Of a stretch of DNA of 64,000 nucleotides, positions 18,390 to 27,788 are shown in pieces; position 1 is the first letter of the stretch; each line of letters begins with the position of its first letter. Position numbers and translations under genes: made by a program. A model generated the notes under the pieces. It searched no databases. It was not told where the DNA came from and saw only the letters and a list, made by a program, of their open reading frames with translations. The stretch is from Agreia bicolorata (GTDB lineage: Bacteria > Actinomycetota > Actinomycetes > Actinomycetales > Microbacteriaceae), in NCBI RefSeq assembly GCF_000938265.1, contig NZ_JYFC01000002.1, positions 124,001 to 188,000 on the forward strand, given 5' to 3'.

Positions 18390-21300
18390 CTAGATCAGAC
18401 TGTCGCTCAGGTGGTTCGGTGTGCCGAAGCGGTGCGCCGTGATCGACACCGCCTGCTCGTGCAGGAACGGCAGCAGCTCGACGCGGCCCGACTCCGTGAC
18501 CTCGCCGGCGTACACGGCGAGATCGGGGCGTCCGCCCGTGGCGATCGCAAGCTCGCCGGCAGAGGCACCGACCAGCCGGATCGTCGCATCCGCCATCGTG
18601 TTCGCCCGGGCCAACCACGCCTCGTCACTCTCGATGCGCATGGAGAGGCCACACTCGGCGACGGCGGCGCGCAGCTGCGCGGGGAGCGCGACCGCGGCCG
18701 ACACCTCGATCGGCGCGCCCGAGACGAACGCGGCGGCCAGCACGCGAACGACGGATGCGTCGGTCGCGTCGCTGCCGAATCTTACGGTCACGGGGCGCGG
18801 AACGTAGCGGAACACGTTGCGCTCTGCGCTGAGTCCGGAGACGTCGCGGGCGGTGCCGAACTCCGACGCCCACGCGGCGGCGTCACTGGCGGCGGCCCGA
18901 CGAAGGCTGCCGAAGTCGTCGGCGCTCAGCTCGGTCGCGGCAGCGTCGATGAGTCGACGAACCGAGGCATTGGACACGGGTGCATCGGCATGGCTCACGG
19001 CCGTCTGCCACGATCCGAGGCCGAGCAGGTAGTTCGGCCCGCCGGCCTTCGAGCCGGGGCCGACGACCGACTTCTTCCAGCCGCCGAACGGCTGCCGGCG
19101 CACGATCGCACCGGTCGTTCCGCGGTTCACATAGAGATTGCCGGCCTGGATGCGCGACAGCCACACGCCCAGCTCGGCCGAGTTCAGCGAGTGCAGCCCC
19201 GCGGTGAGGCCGTAGTCGATCTCGTTCTGGATCTCGATCGCCTCCTCGAGCGTCGCTGCCGTCATGATGCCGAGGATCGGGCCGAAGTACTCGGTGAGGT
19301 GGTACTCGGATCCGCGGCGCACTCCTGCGCGAACGCCGGGGCTCCACAGCGCGCCGCTGTCGTCGAGGCGCTTCGGCTCGACGAGCCACTTCTCGCCCTC
19401 GCCCAGGGTGGTGAGGCCAGAGAGCAGCTTGCCCTTCGCCTTCTCGATGATCGGTCCCATCTGCGTGCTCGGGTCGGCCGGGTAGCCGACCGTGAGCGAC
19501 GACACCGCATCCACCAGTTGGGTGCGGAATCGGCGCGAGGTCGCGACCGAGCCGACGAGGATCACGAGGGATGCGGCGGAGCACTTCTGCCCCGCGTGGC
19601 CGAACGCCGAGGCGACCACGTCTTTGACGGCGAGGTCGAGGTCGGCCGACGGCGTCACGATGATGGCGTTCTTGCCGCTGGTCTCGGCGAGCAGGGGCAG
19701 GTCGGGGCGGAACGAGCGGAACAGCTCGGCCGTCTCGTATCCGCCGGTGAGGATCACGCGGTCGACGGCGTCGTGCGCGATGAGCGAGCGGCCGAGGGAC
19801 TGGTCGGCGAGCTGCACGAGGCGCAGCGCCTCGCGGGGGACTCCCGCCTTCCATAGCGCCTCGACCATCACGGCGCCGGAGCGGCGGGCCTGACGGGCGG
19901 GCTTGATGACCACGGCGGAGCCCGCCGCGAGGGCGGCGAGGGTGGAGCCGGCGGGGATCGCCACGGGGAAGTTCCACGGCGGAGCGACGACGGTCAGCGT
20001 GGCCGGCACGAAGGTGGCGCCATCGACGCTGTCGAGCTCGCGGGCGCGCTCAGCGTAGAAGTGGGCGAAGTCGATCGCTTCGGAGACCTCGGGGTCTGAC
20101 TGGTCGAGGGTTTTTCCGGTCTCGCTGGCCATGACCTCCATCAGGTCGGCGCGCGACAGGGCGAGTTCGTCGCCCGCGCGATGCAGCACCTCGGCGCGCT
20201 CGGCGCCGGAGAGCCGACCCCATGCGGTGCCGGCCGTGGCAGCAGTCTGGATGACGGCATCCAGTTCGTTCTCGTCGTGCACGATCGACGCGGCGATCGT
20301 GTCATCGCCCAGCAGCGACGACGGAACGCGGCGCAGGATTTCGAGGCCCCACGCGCGGTTCTGCGGCAGCGCGGGGTCGGTGTCGGGGGTGTTGTCGAAG
20401 CCCGTGTGCGAGGTGGCGGCATCGGGAACCTGGCGGTTCTGCGTGCGGTTCGGCGCCGGCACGGCGTCGTCGAGCTCGGCCAGCGATGCCTCGAAGCGCT
20501 CGCGCTCACGGGTGAACAGTGCCTCGTTCTCGCTGAGTTCGAACACGGCCGACATGAAGTTCTGCTGGCTGGCGCCCTCCTCCAGGCGGCGGATCAAGTA
20601 CGCGATCGCCACGTCGAACTCCTGCGGGTGCACGACCGGTGTGTACAGCAGCAGCGATCCGACCTCGCGGCGCACGGCCTCGGCCTGCCCCTGCGCCATG
20701 CCCAGCAGCATCTCGAATTCGAGGCCGTCGGTCACGCCGCGCTTCTGAGCGAGCAGCCAAGCGAAGGCGATGTCGAAGAGGTTGTGTCCGGCGACTCCGA
20801 TGCGCACGTTGTCGATGCGGTCGGGGTGCAGGGAGTAGTTGACGACGCGCTTGTAGTTGGTGTCGCTCTGCTGCTTCGACGACCAGGTGGCAAGCGGCCA
20901 GCCGTGCAGGCTCGCCTCGACCTCCTCCATGGGCAGGTTCGCGCCCTTGACGATGCGCACCTTCACGCCGGCCCCGCCGGCGGCACGGCGAGCGGATGCC
21001 CAGTCCTGCAGGCGGATCATTGCCGACAGGGCGTCGGGCAGGTAGGCCTGCAGCACGATTCCGGCCTCGAGCTCGTGAAAGCGCGGGTCGTCGAGGATGC
21101 GCATAAAGACCGCCATGGTGAGGTCTAAGTCTTTGTACTCCTCCATGTCGAGGTTGATGAACTTGGCCGGCGTCGCCTTTGCCGCGCGTTCGAACAACGG
21201 GGTGAGGCGTTCGACGATGTGGGCGACGGCTTCGTCGAATGCCCAGGCGGAGTGCGGGGCGACGGTGGAGGAGACCTTGATCGACACGTAGTCGACGTCG

Positions 21301-21878
21301 TCGCGGGCGAGCAGGCGGTGGGTGCCTTCGAGGCGTCGGGCGGCCTCGGCCTCGCCGAGTACTGCCTCGCCGAGGAGATTGACGTTGAGCTTCGTTCCCT
21401 CGCCGTGGCTGCGCAGCTTCGCGATGGCCGAGCCGAGGCGCGCATCGGTGGCGTCGATGATGAGGTGGCCGACCATGCCGCGCAGCACCTTGCGGGCGAT
21501 CGGGATGGCGATGGCCGGCGCGATGGGAGCTGCCAGGCCGCCGAGACGCACGGCGCTCTTCAGATACCAGGGCAGGAATGCCGGCACGTCGGGGGCGAGC
21601 GCGCGCAGATTGCGCGCGGCCACACCGAGGTCTTCGGGGCGCACGACGCCGTCGACGAAGCCGACGGTGAAGTCGAGACCCTTGGGGTCTTTGAGAACGC
21701 CGGCCAGGCGCTGTGCCGATGCGTCGGCGGGAATGACCGCGGCCTCGGTGAGCCAGCGGCGCACGAGGGCGGTGACCGCCTCGGGGGTGGGGAGGTCGGC
21801 GGTGACGTGGGCGGGTGGGCGGGTCGCGGCGTTGGGGGCCTCGATTGTCGCTTCCGGGTTAGAGGCAATGTCGGTCAT
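18390..21878 (-). CDS. putA: Bifunctional proline dehydrogenase / delta-1-pyrroline-5-carboxylate dehydrogenase
   Basis: A 1162-residue trifunctional-length PutA that oxidises proline to glutamate. The FAD-dependent proline dehydrogenase barrel is at about 90-450 (LNVNLLGEAVLGEAEAARR, NLDMEEYKDLDLT, VRIVKGANLPMEE, GVAGHNLFDIAFAW). The NAD-dependent aldehyde dehydrogenase is at about 520-980, with PWNFPVAIPAGSTLAALAAG and the catalytic Cys in AFGHAGQKCSAASLVIL. The C-terminal region of about 170 residues resembles the ALDH-superfamily extension of type B PutA proteins. There is no N-terminal ribbon-helix-helix, so control likely comes from the divergent LysR regulator. Confidence 0.95.
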   Translation of the reverse strand: MTDIASNPEATIEAPNAATRPPAHVTADLPTPEAVTALVRRWLTEAAVIPADASAQRLAGVLKDPKGLDFTVGFVDGVVRPEDLGVAARNLRALAPDVPAFLPWYLKSAVRLGGLAAPIAPAIAIPIARKVLRGMVGHLIIDATDARLGSAIAKLRSHGEGTKLNVNLLGEAVLGEAEAARRLEGTHRLLARDDVDYVSIKVSSTVAPHSAWAFDEAVAHIVERLTPLFERAAKATPAKFINLDMEEYKDLDLTMAVFMRILDDPRFHELEAGIVLQAYLPDALSAMIRLQDWASARRAAGGAGVKVRIVKGANLPMEEVEASLHGWPLATWSSKQQSDTNYKRVVNYSLHPDRIDNVRIGVAGHNLFDIAFAWLLAQKRGVTDGLEFEMLLGMAQGQAEAVRREVGSLLLYTPVVHPQEFDVAIAYLIRRLEEGASQQNFMSAVFELSENEALFTRERERFEASLAELDDAVPAPNRTQNRQVPDAATSHTGFDNTPDTDPALPQNRAWGLEILRRVPSSLLGDDTIAASIVHDENELDAVIQTAATAGTAWGRLSGAERAEVLHRAGDELALSRADLMEVMASETGKTLDQSDPEVSEAIDFAHFYAERARELDSVDGATFVPATLTVVAPPWNFPVAIPAGSTLAALAAGSAVVIKPARQARRSGAVMVEALWKAGVPREALRLVQLADQSLGRSLIAHDAVDRVILTGGYETAELFRSFRPDLPLLAETSGKNAIIVTPSADLDLAVKDVVASAFGHAGQKCSAASLVILVGSVATSRRFRTQLVDAVSSLTVGYPADPSTQMGPIIEKAKGKLLSGLTTLGEGEKWLVEPKRLDDSGALWSPGVRAGVRRGSEYHLTEYFGPILGIMTAATLEEAIEIQNEIDYGLTAGLHSLNSAELGVWLSRIQAGNLYVNRGTTGAIVRRQPFGGWKKSVVGPGSKAGGPNYLLGLGSWQTAVSHADAPVSNASVRRLIDAAATELSADDFGSLRRAAASDAAAWASEFGTARDVSGLSAERNVFRYVPRPVTVRFGSDATDASVVRVLAAAFVSGAPIEVSAAVALPAQLRAAVAECGLSMRIESDEAWLARANTMADATIRLVGASAGELAIATGGRPDLAVYAGEVTESGRVELLPFLHEQAVSITAHRFGTPNHLSDSLI

Positions 21879-21891
21879 GGGTTCAGTATGA

Positions 21892-21941
21892 GATCACAAT
21901 CACATTAGATAAAGTGATCGTTTGTAACCAATAACCATTGG
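21892..21941. promoter_or_regulatory. LysR-type operator dyads in the putA/LysR divergent promoter
   Basis: Two dyads lie in the AT-rich 90 bp spacer: GATCAC (21892-21897) with GTGATC (21914-21919), and CCAAT-N4-ATTGG (21928-21941). LysR regulators normally bind such sites between divergent genes. Site function is inference. Confidence 0.5.
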
Positions 21942-21968
21942 ATTACCCGATGAATGAAAGACGAGACG

Positions 21969-22859
21969 ATGCTCGATGCCCGGCGCCTGCGCATCCTGCG
22001 TGAACTCAAGATCCGCGGCACCCTCGCCGAGGTCGCCGTGGCCATGAATTTCAGCCCATCATCGGTGTCGCAGCAGCTCGCCCTCCTGGAGAAAGAGACG
22101 GGTGTCGAACTGCTGCGCAAGGTCGGCCGGCGCGTGCAGCTCACCCCTCAGGCGGAGATTCTCGTGGCACAGACGGCGGCCATGCTCGAGATTCTCGAGA
22201 GCGCCGAGGCCACTCTCGCAGCATCGCTCACGTCGGTCAGCGGCACCGTGCGGGTCGCCGTTTTTCAATCCGCGGCCCTGGCGCTGATGCCGGATGCGCT
22301 GAGTCTTATGCGCTCCCGGTATCCCGAGGTGCGGGTAGAGATGGTGCAGCGCGAGCCCGAGACGGCGCTTTACGAGACCTGGGCCCGCGACTTCGACATG
22401 GTGGTCGCTGAGGAATATCCGGCGCACGCGGCGCCGCGGCATCCGGAACTCGACAAGAAGTGGCTCACGAGCGATGCCGTGTCTCTCGCCGTTCCTCCCA
22501 CTGATCGGCAGATCCACGGCGTCGACTCGATCGAGGACGCGCACGACCTCCCCTGGGTCATGGAACCGGCGGGCGCCGCCTCACGGCACTGGGCCTTGCA
22601 GCGCTGCCGCATCGCCGGATTCGAGCCCGACGTACGCTACGAGACCGCCGATCTGCAGGCGCAGATTCGCCTGATTGAGTCAGGCAACGCCGTTGCGCTG
22701 ATGCCTGAGCTCGTCTGGGCGGGACGCGAGACGAGCTGCCGGCTCATCGAGCTGGCAGGGGATGCGCGTCGTTCGATCTTCACGTCGGTGCGCGACAGCG
22801 GCGCGCACCACCCGGCGACGCTCGCGTTTCGCGAGGTGCTCGAAGAGGTGGCGAGCTGA
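21969..22859 (+). CDS. LysR-family transcriptional regulator, probable putA regulator
   Basis: 296 residues. The N-terminal helix-turn-helix is at about 1-60 (LDARRLRILRELKIRGTLAEVA, NFSPSSVSQQLALLEKETG). The periplasmic-binding-protein-like effector domain at about 90-290 begins TVRVAVFQSAALALMPDAL. The MLDARRLR start at 21969 matches typical relatives, and an in-frame ATG at 21954 is the alternative. It is divergent from putA, so control of proline oxidation is the simplest proposal. The protein also resembles the wider actinobacterial LysR group regulating amino-acid genes. Confidence 0.88.
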   Translation: MLDARRLRILRELKIRGTLAEVAVAMNFSPSSVSQQLALLEKETGVELLRKVGRRVQLTPQAEILVAQTAAMLEILESAEATLAASLTSVSGTVRVAVFQSAALALMPDALSLMRSRYPEVRVEMVQREPETALYETWARDFDMVVAEEYPAHAAPRHPELDKKWLTSDAVSLAVPPTDRQIHGVDSIEDAHDLPWVMEPAGAASRHWALQRCRIAGFEPDVRYETADLQAQIRLIESGNAVALMPELVWAGRETSCRLIELAGDARRSIFTSVRDSGAHHPATLAFREVLEEVAS

Positions 22860-22872
22860 ACCTCTGGCCAGC

Positions 22873-23271
22873 TCAGCGCTCCGCGGCGCGGGCGCAGATG
22901 ATGCAGAGCGTGGCCTCGGGTCGTGCCTCGAGGCGGGCGAACCCGATAGGCAGGCCGCAGCGCTCGCAGACGCTGTAGTTACCCGCCGTGATGCGGTCGA
23001 GTGCCGCGTCGACCGCCTCCGATGACGCCGCGAGCTCGCCGTGTACACCGTGGATGCGCGACCACTCGCTCGACAGCGTCGGGCCCTCGGGATCGTGCTC
23101 GTCATCGACCGACTCCGCGCCGCGCGCCTCGCGAACGTCGTGGAGCGTCTGCGCGAGCCCACCGAGCTCTGAGTCGATCTCGAGCCGACGCTCGCGCAAC
23201 CGAGCCTCAAGAAGCCGCAGTTCGGCATCCGAGAGCGCTGGTTCGGAGGCTCTTGATTGCACAGTATTCAT
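22873..23271 (-). CDS. TraR/DksA-type zinc-finger protein
   Basis: 132 residues. An N-terminal coiled coil (AELRLLEARLRERRLEIDSEL) leads through an acidic linker to the C4 zinc finger CERCGLPIGFARLEA with CIICARAAE. The CxxC pair spacing is that of DksA/TraR proteins. These bind the RNA polymerase secondary channel or act as general zinc-finger accessory proteins. ATG 23271 is the only sensible start. The gene converges on the LysR gene with a 13 bp gap. Confidence 0.88.
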   Translation of the reverse strand: MNTVQSRASEPALSDAELRLLEARLRERRLEIDSELGGLAQTLHDVREARGAESVDDEHDPEGPTLSSEWSRIHGVHGELAASSEAVDAALDRITAGNYSVCERCGLPIGFARLEARPEATLCIICARAAER

Positions 23272-23329
23272 GCTCGCACGGCCGCGAGACGAGGTGACCC
23301 GTGGCCGCGTAAGGGTCGAGCGCGCCGAC

Positions 23330-23370
23330 AGCGGGCGAGCGCGCCTCCGTGCACGGCGCGCTCGCCCGCT
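23330..23370. terminator. Perfect 16 bp inverted repeat (hairpin)
   Basis: The arm AGCGGGCGAGCGCGCC (23330-23345) is exactly complementary to 23355-23370 across a 9 nt loop. It sits between the Xaa-Pro aminopeptidase stop (23413) and the zinc-finger start (23271), and probably ends the aminopeptidase transcript. There is no T tract. Confidence 0.7.
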
Positions 23371-23412
23371 AAGTGCGCGCTCGGCGGTCAGTCTCCCGCA
23401 ACGGATGCCCCG

Positions 23413-24840
23413 CTACTGCGTCAGCGAGCGCACCCACGCCTCGACGTCGTCGACCTCGACGGGCAGGGCGCCCGAGAGGTTCTCGTAGCCAGATTCCGTG
23501 ATCAGGAGGTCGTCTTCGATGCGCGCGCCGATGCCGCGAAGCTCCTCGGGAAGCGTGAGGTCGTTGGCGTGAAAATAGATGCCTGGCTCGACCGTGAGCA
23601 CCATGCCTGCGACGAGCGGCGTGCGCAGATAGAGCTCTTCGCTCGTCTTCGCGCAGTCGTGCACGTCGAGGCCGAGGTGGTGGCCGTTGCCGCAAATGGC
23701 ATAACGGCGGTGGTACTGGCCCTCGGGGCTCAGCGCCTCCTCGAGCGTTCCGGGCAGGATGCCCCAGCTGTGCAGGCCGCGGGCGATCACGTCGTGCGCA
23801 GCCTCCTGAAAGTCGGAGAACAGCGCTCCCGGCCGCAGCACGCTCAGGGCGGCCGCCCGCGCCTCGAGCACGAGTTCGTACACCCGACGCTGGGCGGGCG
23901 AGAAGGTGCCGGATGCCGGGAAGACGCGCGTGACATCCGCCGTGTAGAGGGTGTCGACCTCGACGCCCGCGTCGAGCAGAACGAGGTGATCGGCACTCAC
24001 CGGGCCGTCGCAGCGCGACCAGTGCAGAGTGGCCGCGTTCGCCCCGGATCCCATGACCGTGGTGTAACCGACACCGTTCGCGCCCTGGCGGGAGTGCCGC
24101 TCGAACGTGGCCTGCAGCCAGCGCTCGCCCCGGCCGGAGATTGCGGTCGGCAGCTCCGCGACGACGGCCGCGAAGCCCTCGACCGTGGCGTCGACCGCAG
24201 CGCGCAGCTGGCCGATCTCCCACTCGTCTTTCACGAGCTTGAGATCGGAGAGGACACGCTCGAGCGCGGGCGAGCTGGCGTCGATGCCGCTCTCGACCAG
24301 CGCGGGTTCGACCGCCCCGGCGCTGAGGACCGCGCCGTCGAGTGCGCGAAGATCGTCGGGGAGCGCGGCGAGCGAGCGCACCTCGATCTGCAGCGCGGTC
24401 GCCCAATCGTCGAGACCGGGAGCGGCGCCGACCCACAGCTCGCCGCGCAGCGCGTCGGTGTAGAAGGCCTCCTCACCCGCGTAGGCGGGTTCGGTGAGGT
24501 AGAGCACGGCGTCGTGGCCGGATGCCGTGGGCCGCATGACGACGACGGCCGCCTCCGCGACGCATCCGGTGAGCCAGGCGAAGTCGCTGTGCGGCCGGAA
24601 GCCGAACTCCGTGTCGTTGGAGCGAACTGCGCTGCGGCCGCTCGCGATGACGAGAGTGTCCGAGGGGAAGCGCTCCGAGAGCCGTGCGCGATGGGAGACT
24701 GCGGCCTCGGCGGCGCCGGGGGTGACCCGGGCCGTGCGATCGGGCTCCGCCCACCCGCTCGCCATGAACTCGCGGAACGTCTCGGAGGTGGGGAGCCGAG
24801 GCATCCGGGGGTCTCGCGGGGCCGGCGAAAGAGTAGTCAT
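23413..24840 (-). CDS. pepP: Xaa-Pro aminopeptidase (M24B)
   Basis: 475 residues. The N-terminal creatinase-like domain is at about 40-180 and the C-terminal pita-bread metallopeptidase at about 200-470. Metal ligands are visible: Asp in HLVLLDAGVEVD and YTADVTRVF, His in GNGHHLGLDVHD, and Glu in LTVEPGIYF and GARIEDDLL. It removes the residue before proline from peptides, supplying proline for PutA. ATG 24840 (MTTLSPAPRD) is chosen. The longer frame adds twelve basic residues without support. Confidence 0.93.
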   Translation of the reverse strand: MTTLSPAPRDPRMPRLPTSETFREFMASGWAEPDRTARVTPGAAEAAVSHRARLSERFPSDTLVIASGRSAVRSNDTEFGFRPHSDFAWLTGCVAEAAVVVMRPTASGHDAVLYLTEPAYAGEEAFYTDALRGELWVGAAPGLDDWATALQIEVRSLAALPDDLRALDGAVLSAGAVEPALVESGIDASSPALERVLSDLKLVKDEWEIGQLRAAVDATVEGFAAVVAELPTAISGRGERWLQATFERHSRQGANGVGYTTVMGSGANAATLHWSRCDGPVSADHLVLLDAGVEVDTLYTADVTRVFPASGTFSPAQRRVYELVLEARAAALSVLRPGALFSDFQEAAHDVIARGLHSWGILPGTLEEALSPEGQYHRRYAICGNGHHLGLDVHDCAKTSEELYLRTPLVAGMVLTVEPGIYFHANDLTLPEELRGIGARIEDDLLITESGYENLSGALPVEVDDVEAWVRSLTQ

Positions 24841-25023
24841 GACTGCAAAGTAGCCCGATCGACGAACACGTTTCAAGCTCGTTACGACGTAGTCAGCCGT
24901 TTGTCCTATGCGTGATGAGTAAAACGACTATTCGTCCACTGATGTCATGTGGCTGACATCTCGCGACGGACTTTCTGCACGGGAATTGACGAGCCGAGCC
25001 GCACTCCGCAACAGTGGGCGATC

Positions 25024-25410
25024 ATGAGCACCCCCTCCGACGCATCCACTGCCGCAGCCCACAGCACCTTCGACGAGTCGATCGACGACACGGTGTTCGA
25101 TATGGTCTCGTCGACGGCCAGCGCGGTCTCGACGACGTCGCCGTCACGCTTTCACTACCGTGAGGATCGTGGCGTCATCTGGGGTGAGTACACCGGCGAC
25201 ACGGTGTCGGTGGGGCGCTTCAGTGGCTACCGGGAACGCGACGTGCTGCACGTGTCATTCGTGCACCTGGGCGTCGACGGATCCACGACCGCGGGCTCGG
25301 CGACCTCAGTCGTCAGTCGCAACCTCGATGGTGTGCTCGAGCTGACCGAGGACTTCGTCGGACCCGACGGGGGAGACCATGTCAGCGTGTGCCGCGAGGT
25401 GCGCGCCTAG
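25024..25410 (+). CDS. Small beta-rich protein of unknown function
   Basis: 128 residues from ATG 25024. The core FHYREDRGVIWGEYTGDTVSVGRFSG has alternating beta-turn units like MORN-type hairpins. It is followed by RDVLHVSFVHL and RNLDGVLELTEDF. Small bacterial proteins with this pattern are often annotated as hypothetical or misnamed N-acetylglutamate synthase. No catalytic residues are evident. The 3' end overlaps the convergent Lrp gene by 29 bp. Confidence 0.65.
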   Translation: MSTPSDASTAAAHSTFDESIDDTVFDMVSSTASAVSTTSPSRFHYREDRGVIWGEYTGDTVSVGRFSGYRERDVLHVSFVHLGVDGSTTAGSATSVVSRNLDGVLELTEDFVGPDGGDHVSVCREVRA

Positions 25411-25966
25411 CATTCTGTGCGCTCTCGGCGCTCTTCGCCCGCTCGTCGCTTGTGCGCACGAACCGCGTCATTCCGTAGCGCTCGCCGGATTGCTGCAGTG
25501 TGTCGCTCTTCTCGGCTCCCATGCGCAGCGACACGTTCGACGCCATCTCGTCCATGATGAAGACGGTCACTGTCGCCTTGACCGAGGGCCACTGCGCCAG
25601 TCGCGTGGCGACGAGATCGTGGATGGCGGCGACTCCCGATCCGCGAACCAGCAGCATGGCGTCGTGCTCTCCGGTCATCACGGTGAACGACTCCAGTTCG
25701 TCGAGACTGGAGAGTCGACTGCGGAAATCGGACCACTGACTCTGTCGCACCGTCACGAACACCATGGCCGCCACGTTCAGGCCGACCGCGGTCGGATCGA
25801 TGTCGGCGTGCACGCCGCGAATGACTCCGTTGCGCACCAGGGACTCGTAGCGCGTGTAGGCATTCGAGCGCGAGATGCCGAGTCGCTCCGACAGCGTCGC
25901 GATCGAGATGCGCCCGTTGTCTCTCAGCATTTCCAGCATGCGCACGTGTGTCTCATCAAGATCCAC
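25382..25966 (-). CDS. Lrp/AsnC-family regulator, probable regulator of the adjacent peptide transporter
   Basis: 194 residues. The AsnC helix-turn-helix is VDLDETHVRMLEML, ISIATLSERLGISRSNAYTRYESLVRNGVI and GVHADIDPTAVGL. The RAM ligand domain follows (SLDELESFTVMTGEHDAMLLVRG, KATVTVFIMDE). The GTG start at 25966 has AGGGGG upstream and places the DNA-binding domain at the N-terminus. The longer ATG frame adds 53 residues of promoter sequence. The C-terminal tail of about 25 basic residues is unusual. It is divergent from the peptide ABC operon. Confidence 0.88.
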   Translation of the reverse strand: MDLDETHVRMLEMLRDNGRISIATLSERLGISRSNAYTRYESLVRNGVIRGVHADIDPTAVGLNVAAMVFVTVRQSQWSDFRSRLSSLDELESFTVMTGEHDAMLLVRGSGVAAIHDLVATRLAQWPSVKATVTVFIMDEMASNVSLRMGAEKSDTLQQSGERYGMTRFVRTSDERAKSAESAQNARRAPRGTR

Positions 25967-26213
25967 TTGCGACCCCCTGTTTTGTCCGTGTCTGCGCCTA
26001 CAGAATCTCTTGTTTAGAGATGTTATGTCGAAATGCGAGGTGTTGTCATCAGTTTGTCCTGACATCGAACGTTCAGATTGACACTTGATCTGTGTGAGAA
26101 GTAATTTCAAGACAACATTCCACATCTGGTTGGTGCAGAATTCACCGAGACCGCACTGACCGCACTGTCACACTCGCCCAGCACCCTTCCTTACCCGATA
26201 GGAGACCACCCTC
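25967..26213. promoter_or_regulatory. Lrp / peptide-operon divergent promoter region
   Basis: 247 bp of AT-richer sequence without genes. It contains the dyad TGTCA (26044-26048) and TGACA (26060-26064), with GTTTGTCCT inside the spacer. GTTTGTCCT recurs at about 24897-24905 in the pepP promoter region, and a related TTTTGTCCG lies at about 25980. These are candidate Lrp sites. The ribosome site TAGGAG precedes the binding-protein gene. Confidence 0.45.
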
Positions 26214-27788
26214 GTGTTGTCACCACTCCGCCGTATCGCAGGCATCGTCGGCATCGCCGTCGTCGCCACGCTCGGCATCACAGCCTGCAGCGCGGGCTCG
26301 AGCGACTCGAGCTCGTCCGGCGGCAAGTCCGTCGTCGTCGACTCGTCGTTCGACCTGAAGACGGCCGACCCCAACCGCGAATACGAGACGACCGGCTCGA
26401 TCGTCGCCAAGGCCCTCTACGAGACCCTCCTCACCTTCAAGGGCGACGACGTCACGAAGCCGATCGACGGACTCGCGAGCTACGAGATGAACGCCGACAA
26501 CACGGTGATGACCCTCACGATGGCCGACGGCCACGTCTTCTCCGATGGCACTCTGGTGACCGTCGACGACGCCGTCTTTTCGCTGCAGCGAGTACAGGGA
26601 ATCAAGGGCAACCCCTCGTTCCTGCTCGAGGGAATCACCGTCGCGAAGACGAGCGACACCACGCTCACGCTCACTTCGGCCACGCCCAACCCGGCGCTTC
26701 CGTACATCCTTCCGAACCCGGCTCTCAGCGTCGTGAACAAGAAGGTCGTCGAAGAAAACGGCGGAACCGCGACCGACGCCGACGGTGCCGAGGCCTACCT
26801 GAACGGCGCATCCGCCGGCTCTGGCCCGTACATGCTCGAGTCGTTCGACGTGGCCTCGCAGGTGGTCTTCACCAAGAACCCGAAGTACACGGGCGACGCT
26901 CCCGCCTACGACCGCGTCGTTCTGCGCAACGTGCAAGGACCGACGCAGAAGCTCAACATCCAGGCCGGTGAGTCGCAGGTCGCCCTCGACCTCAACCCCG
27001 ACCAGGTCGCGGAGCTCGGCGGATCCGACGTGACGGTTCTCTCGAGCCCCTCGCGCTACATGATCTTCCTGCTTCTGAACCAGGACCCGTCGGTCTCGGC
27101 GATCACCAGCAACCCCGACTTCCTCAAGGCGGTCAAGGCCGGCATCGACTACAACAAGATTGTCGACCTCGCCGGTGACGGATCTGTTCAGCCCGGTGGA
27201 TTCATCCCCTCGCTGTTCGTCGGCGCGATCGACGCATCCGACGGCAACCAGCACGATGTCGCCGCCGCCAAGGCGTCGCTCGCCGCATCGGGCTACTCCG
27301 GTGAGGATGTCACGCTCAACTTCCCGAACGACATCACGGTGCAGGGTCTGTCGCTGCAGAGCGTCGCCGAGTCGGTTCAGGCCCAGCTGAAGGAGGTCGG
27401 CATCAACATCGTGCTGGCTCCTGCACCGGTCGCCACCGAGCTGGATGCCTACCGCAACGGCAAGGAGACCGTGGGTCTCTGGTACTGGGGTCCCGACTTC
27501 CCCGACCCGTCGAACTACCTCGCGTTCACGCCCGGCGAGCTCGTCGGCCTGCGCGCCGGTTGGGCTGCTGGTGCAGACCAGACGGTGACCGACCTGGCCG
27601 CCGCTGCCAAGGCTGCTGTCTCGACCGACGAGCGCCAGAGCGCCTACGCCGCGTTGCAGAAGGCGCAGAACGCGAGCGGCCCGTTCGTTCCGCTGCTGCA
27701 GCCGGCACAGAACGTGGTCACCTCGAAGAGCATCACCGCGGTCAGCCTGAACCCGGTCTGGACGATCGATCTTGCCGGAATCAAGTAA
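26214..27788 (+). CDS. Peptide ABC transporter substrate-binding lipoprotein
   Basis: 524 residues, SBP_bac_5 (DppA/OppA-like) family. The signal peptide ends in the lipobox GITAC (Cys about 25), followed by an AGSSDSSSSG linker. The family stretch DLKTADPNREYETTGSIVAKALYETL, then VFSLQRVQG, PSRYMIFLLLNQD and FLKAVKAGIDYNKIV follow. GTG 26214 has TAGGAG at 9 nt. It is the first gene of the operon for two permeases and two ATPases. Peptide is the likely cargo, given neighbouring peptidases and Lrp, but SBP_bac_5 proteins can also bind nickel or sugars. Confidence 0.92.
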   Translation: MLSPLRRIAGIVGIAVVATLGITACSAGSSDSSSSGGKSVVVDSSFDLKTADPNREYETTGSIVAKALYETLLTFKGDDVTKPIDGLASYEMNADNTVMTLTMADGHVFSDGTLVTVDDAVFSLQRVQGIKGNPSFLLEGITVAKTSDTTLTLTSATPNPALPYILPNPALSVVNKKVVEENGGTATDADGAEAYLNGASAGSGPYMLESFDVASQVVFTKNPKYTGDAPAYDRVVLRNVQGPTQKLNIQAGESQVALDLNPDQVAELGGSDVTVLSSPSRYMIFLLLNQDPSVSAITSNPDFLKAVKAGIDYNKIVDLAGDGSVQPGGFIPSLFVGAIDASDGNQHDVAAAKASLAASGYSGEDVTLNFPNDITVQGLSLQSVAESVQAQLKEVGINIVLAPAPVATELDAYRNGKETVGLWYWGPDFPDPSNYLAFTPGELVGLRAGWAAGADQTVTDLAAAAKAAVSTDERQSAYAALQKAQNASGPFVPLLQPAQNVVTSKSITAVSLNPVWTIDLAGIK

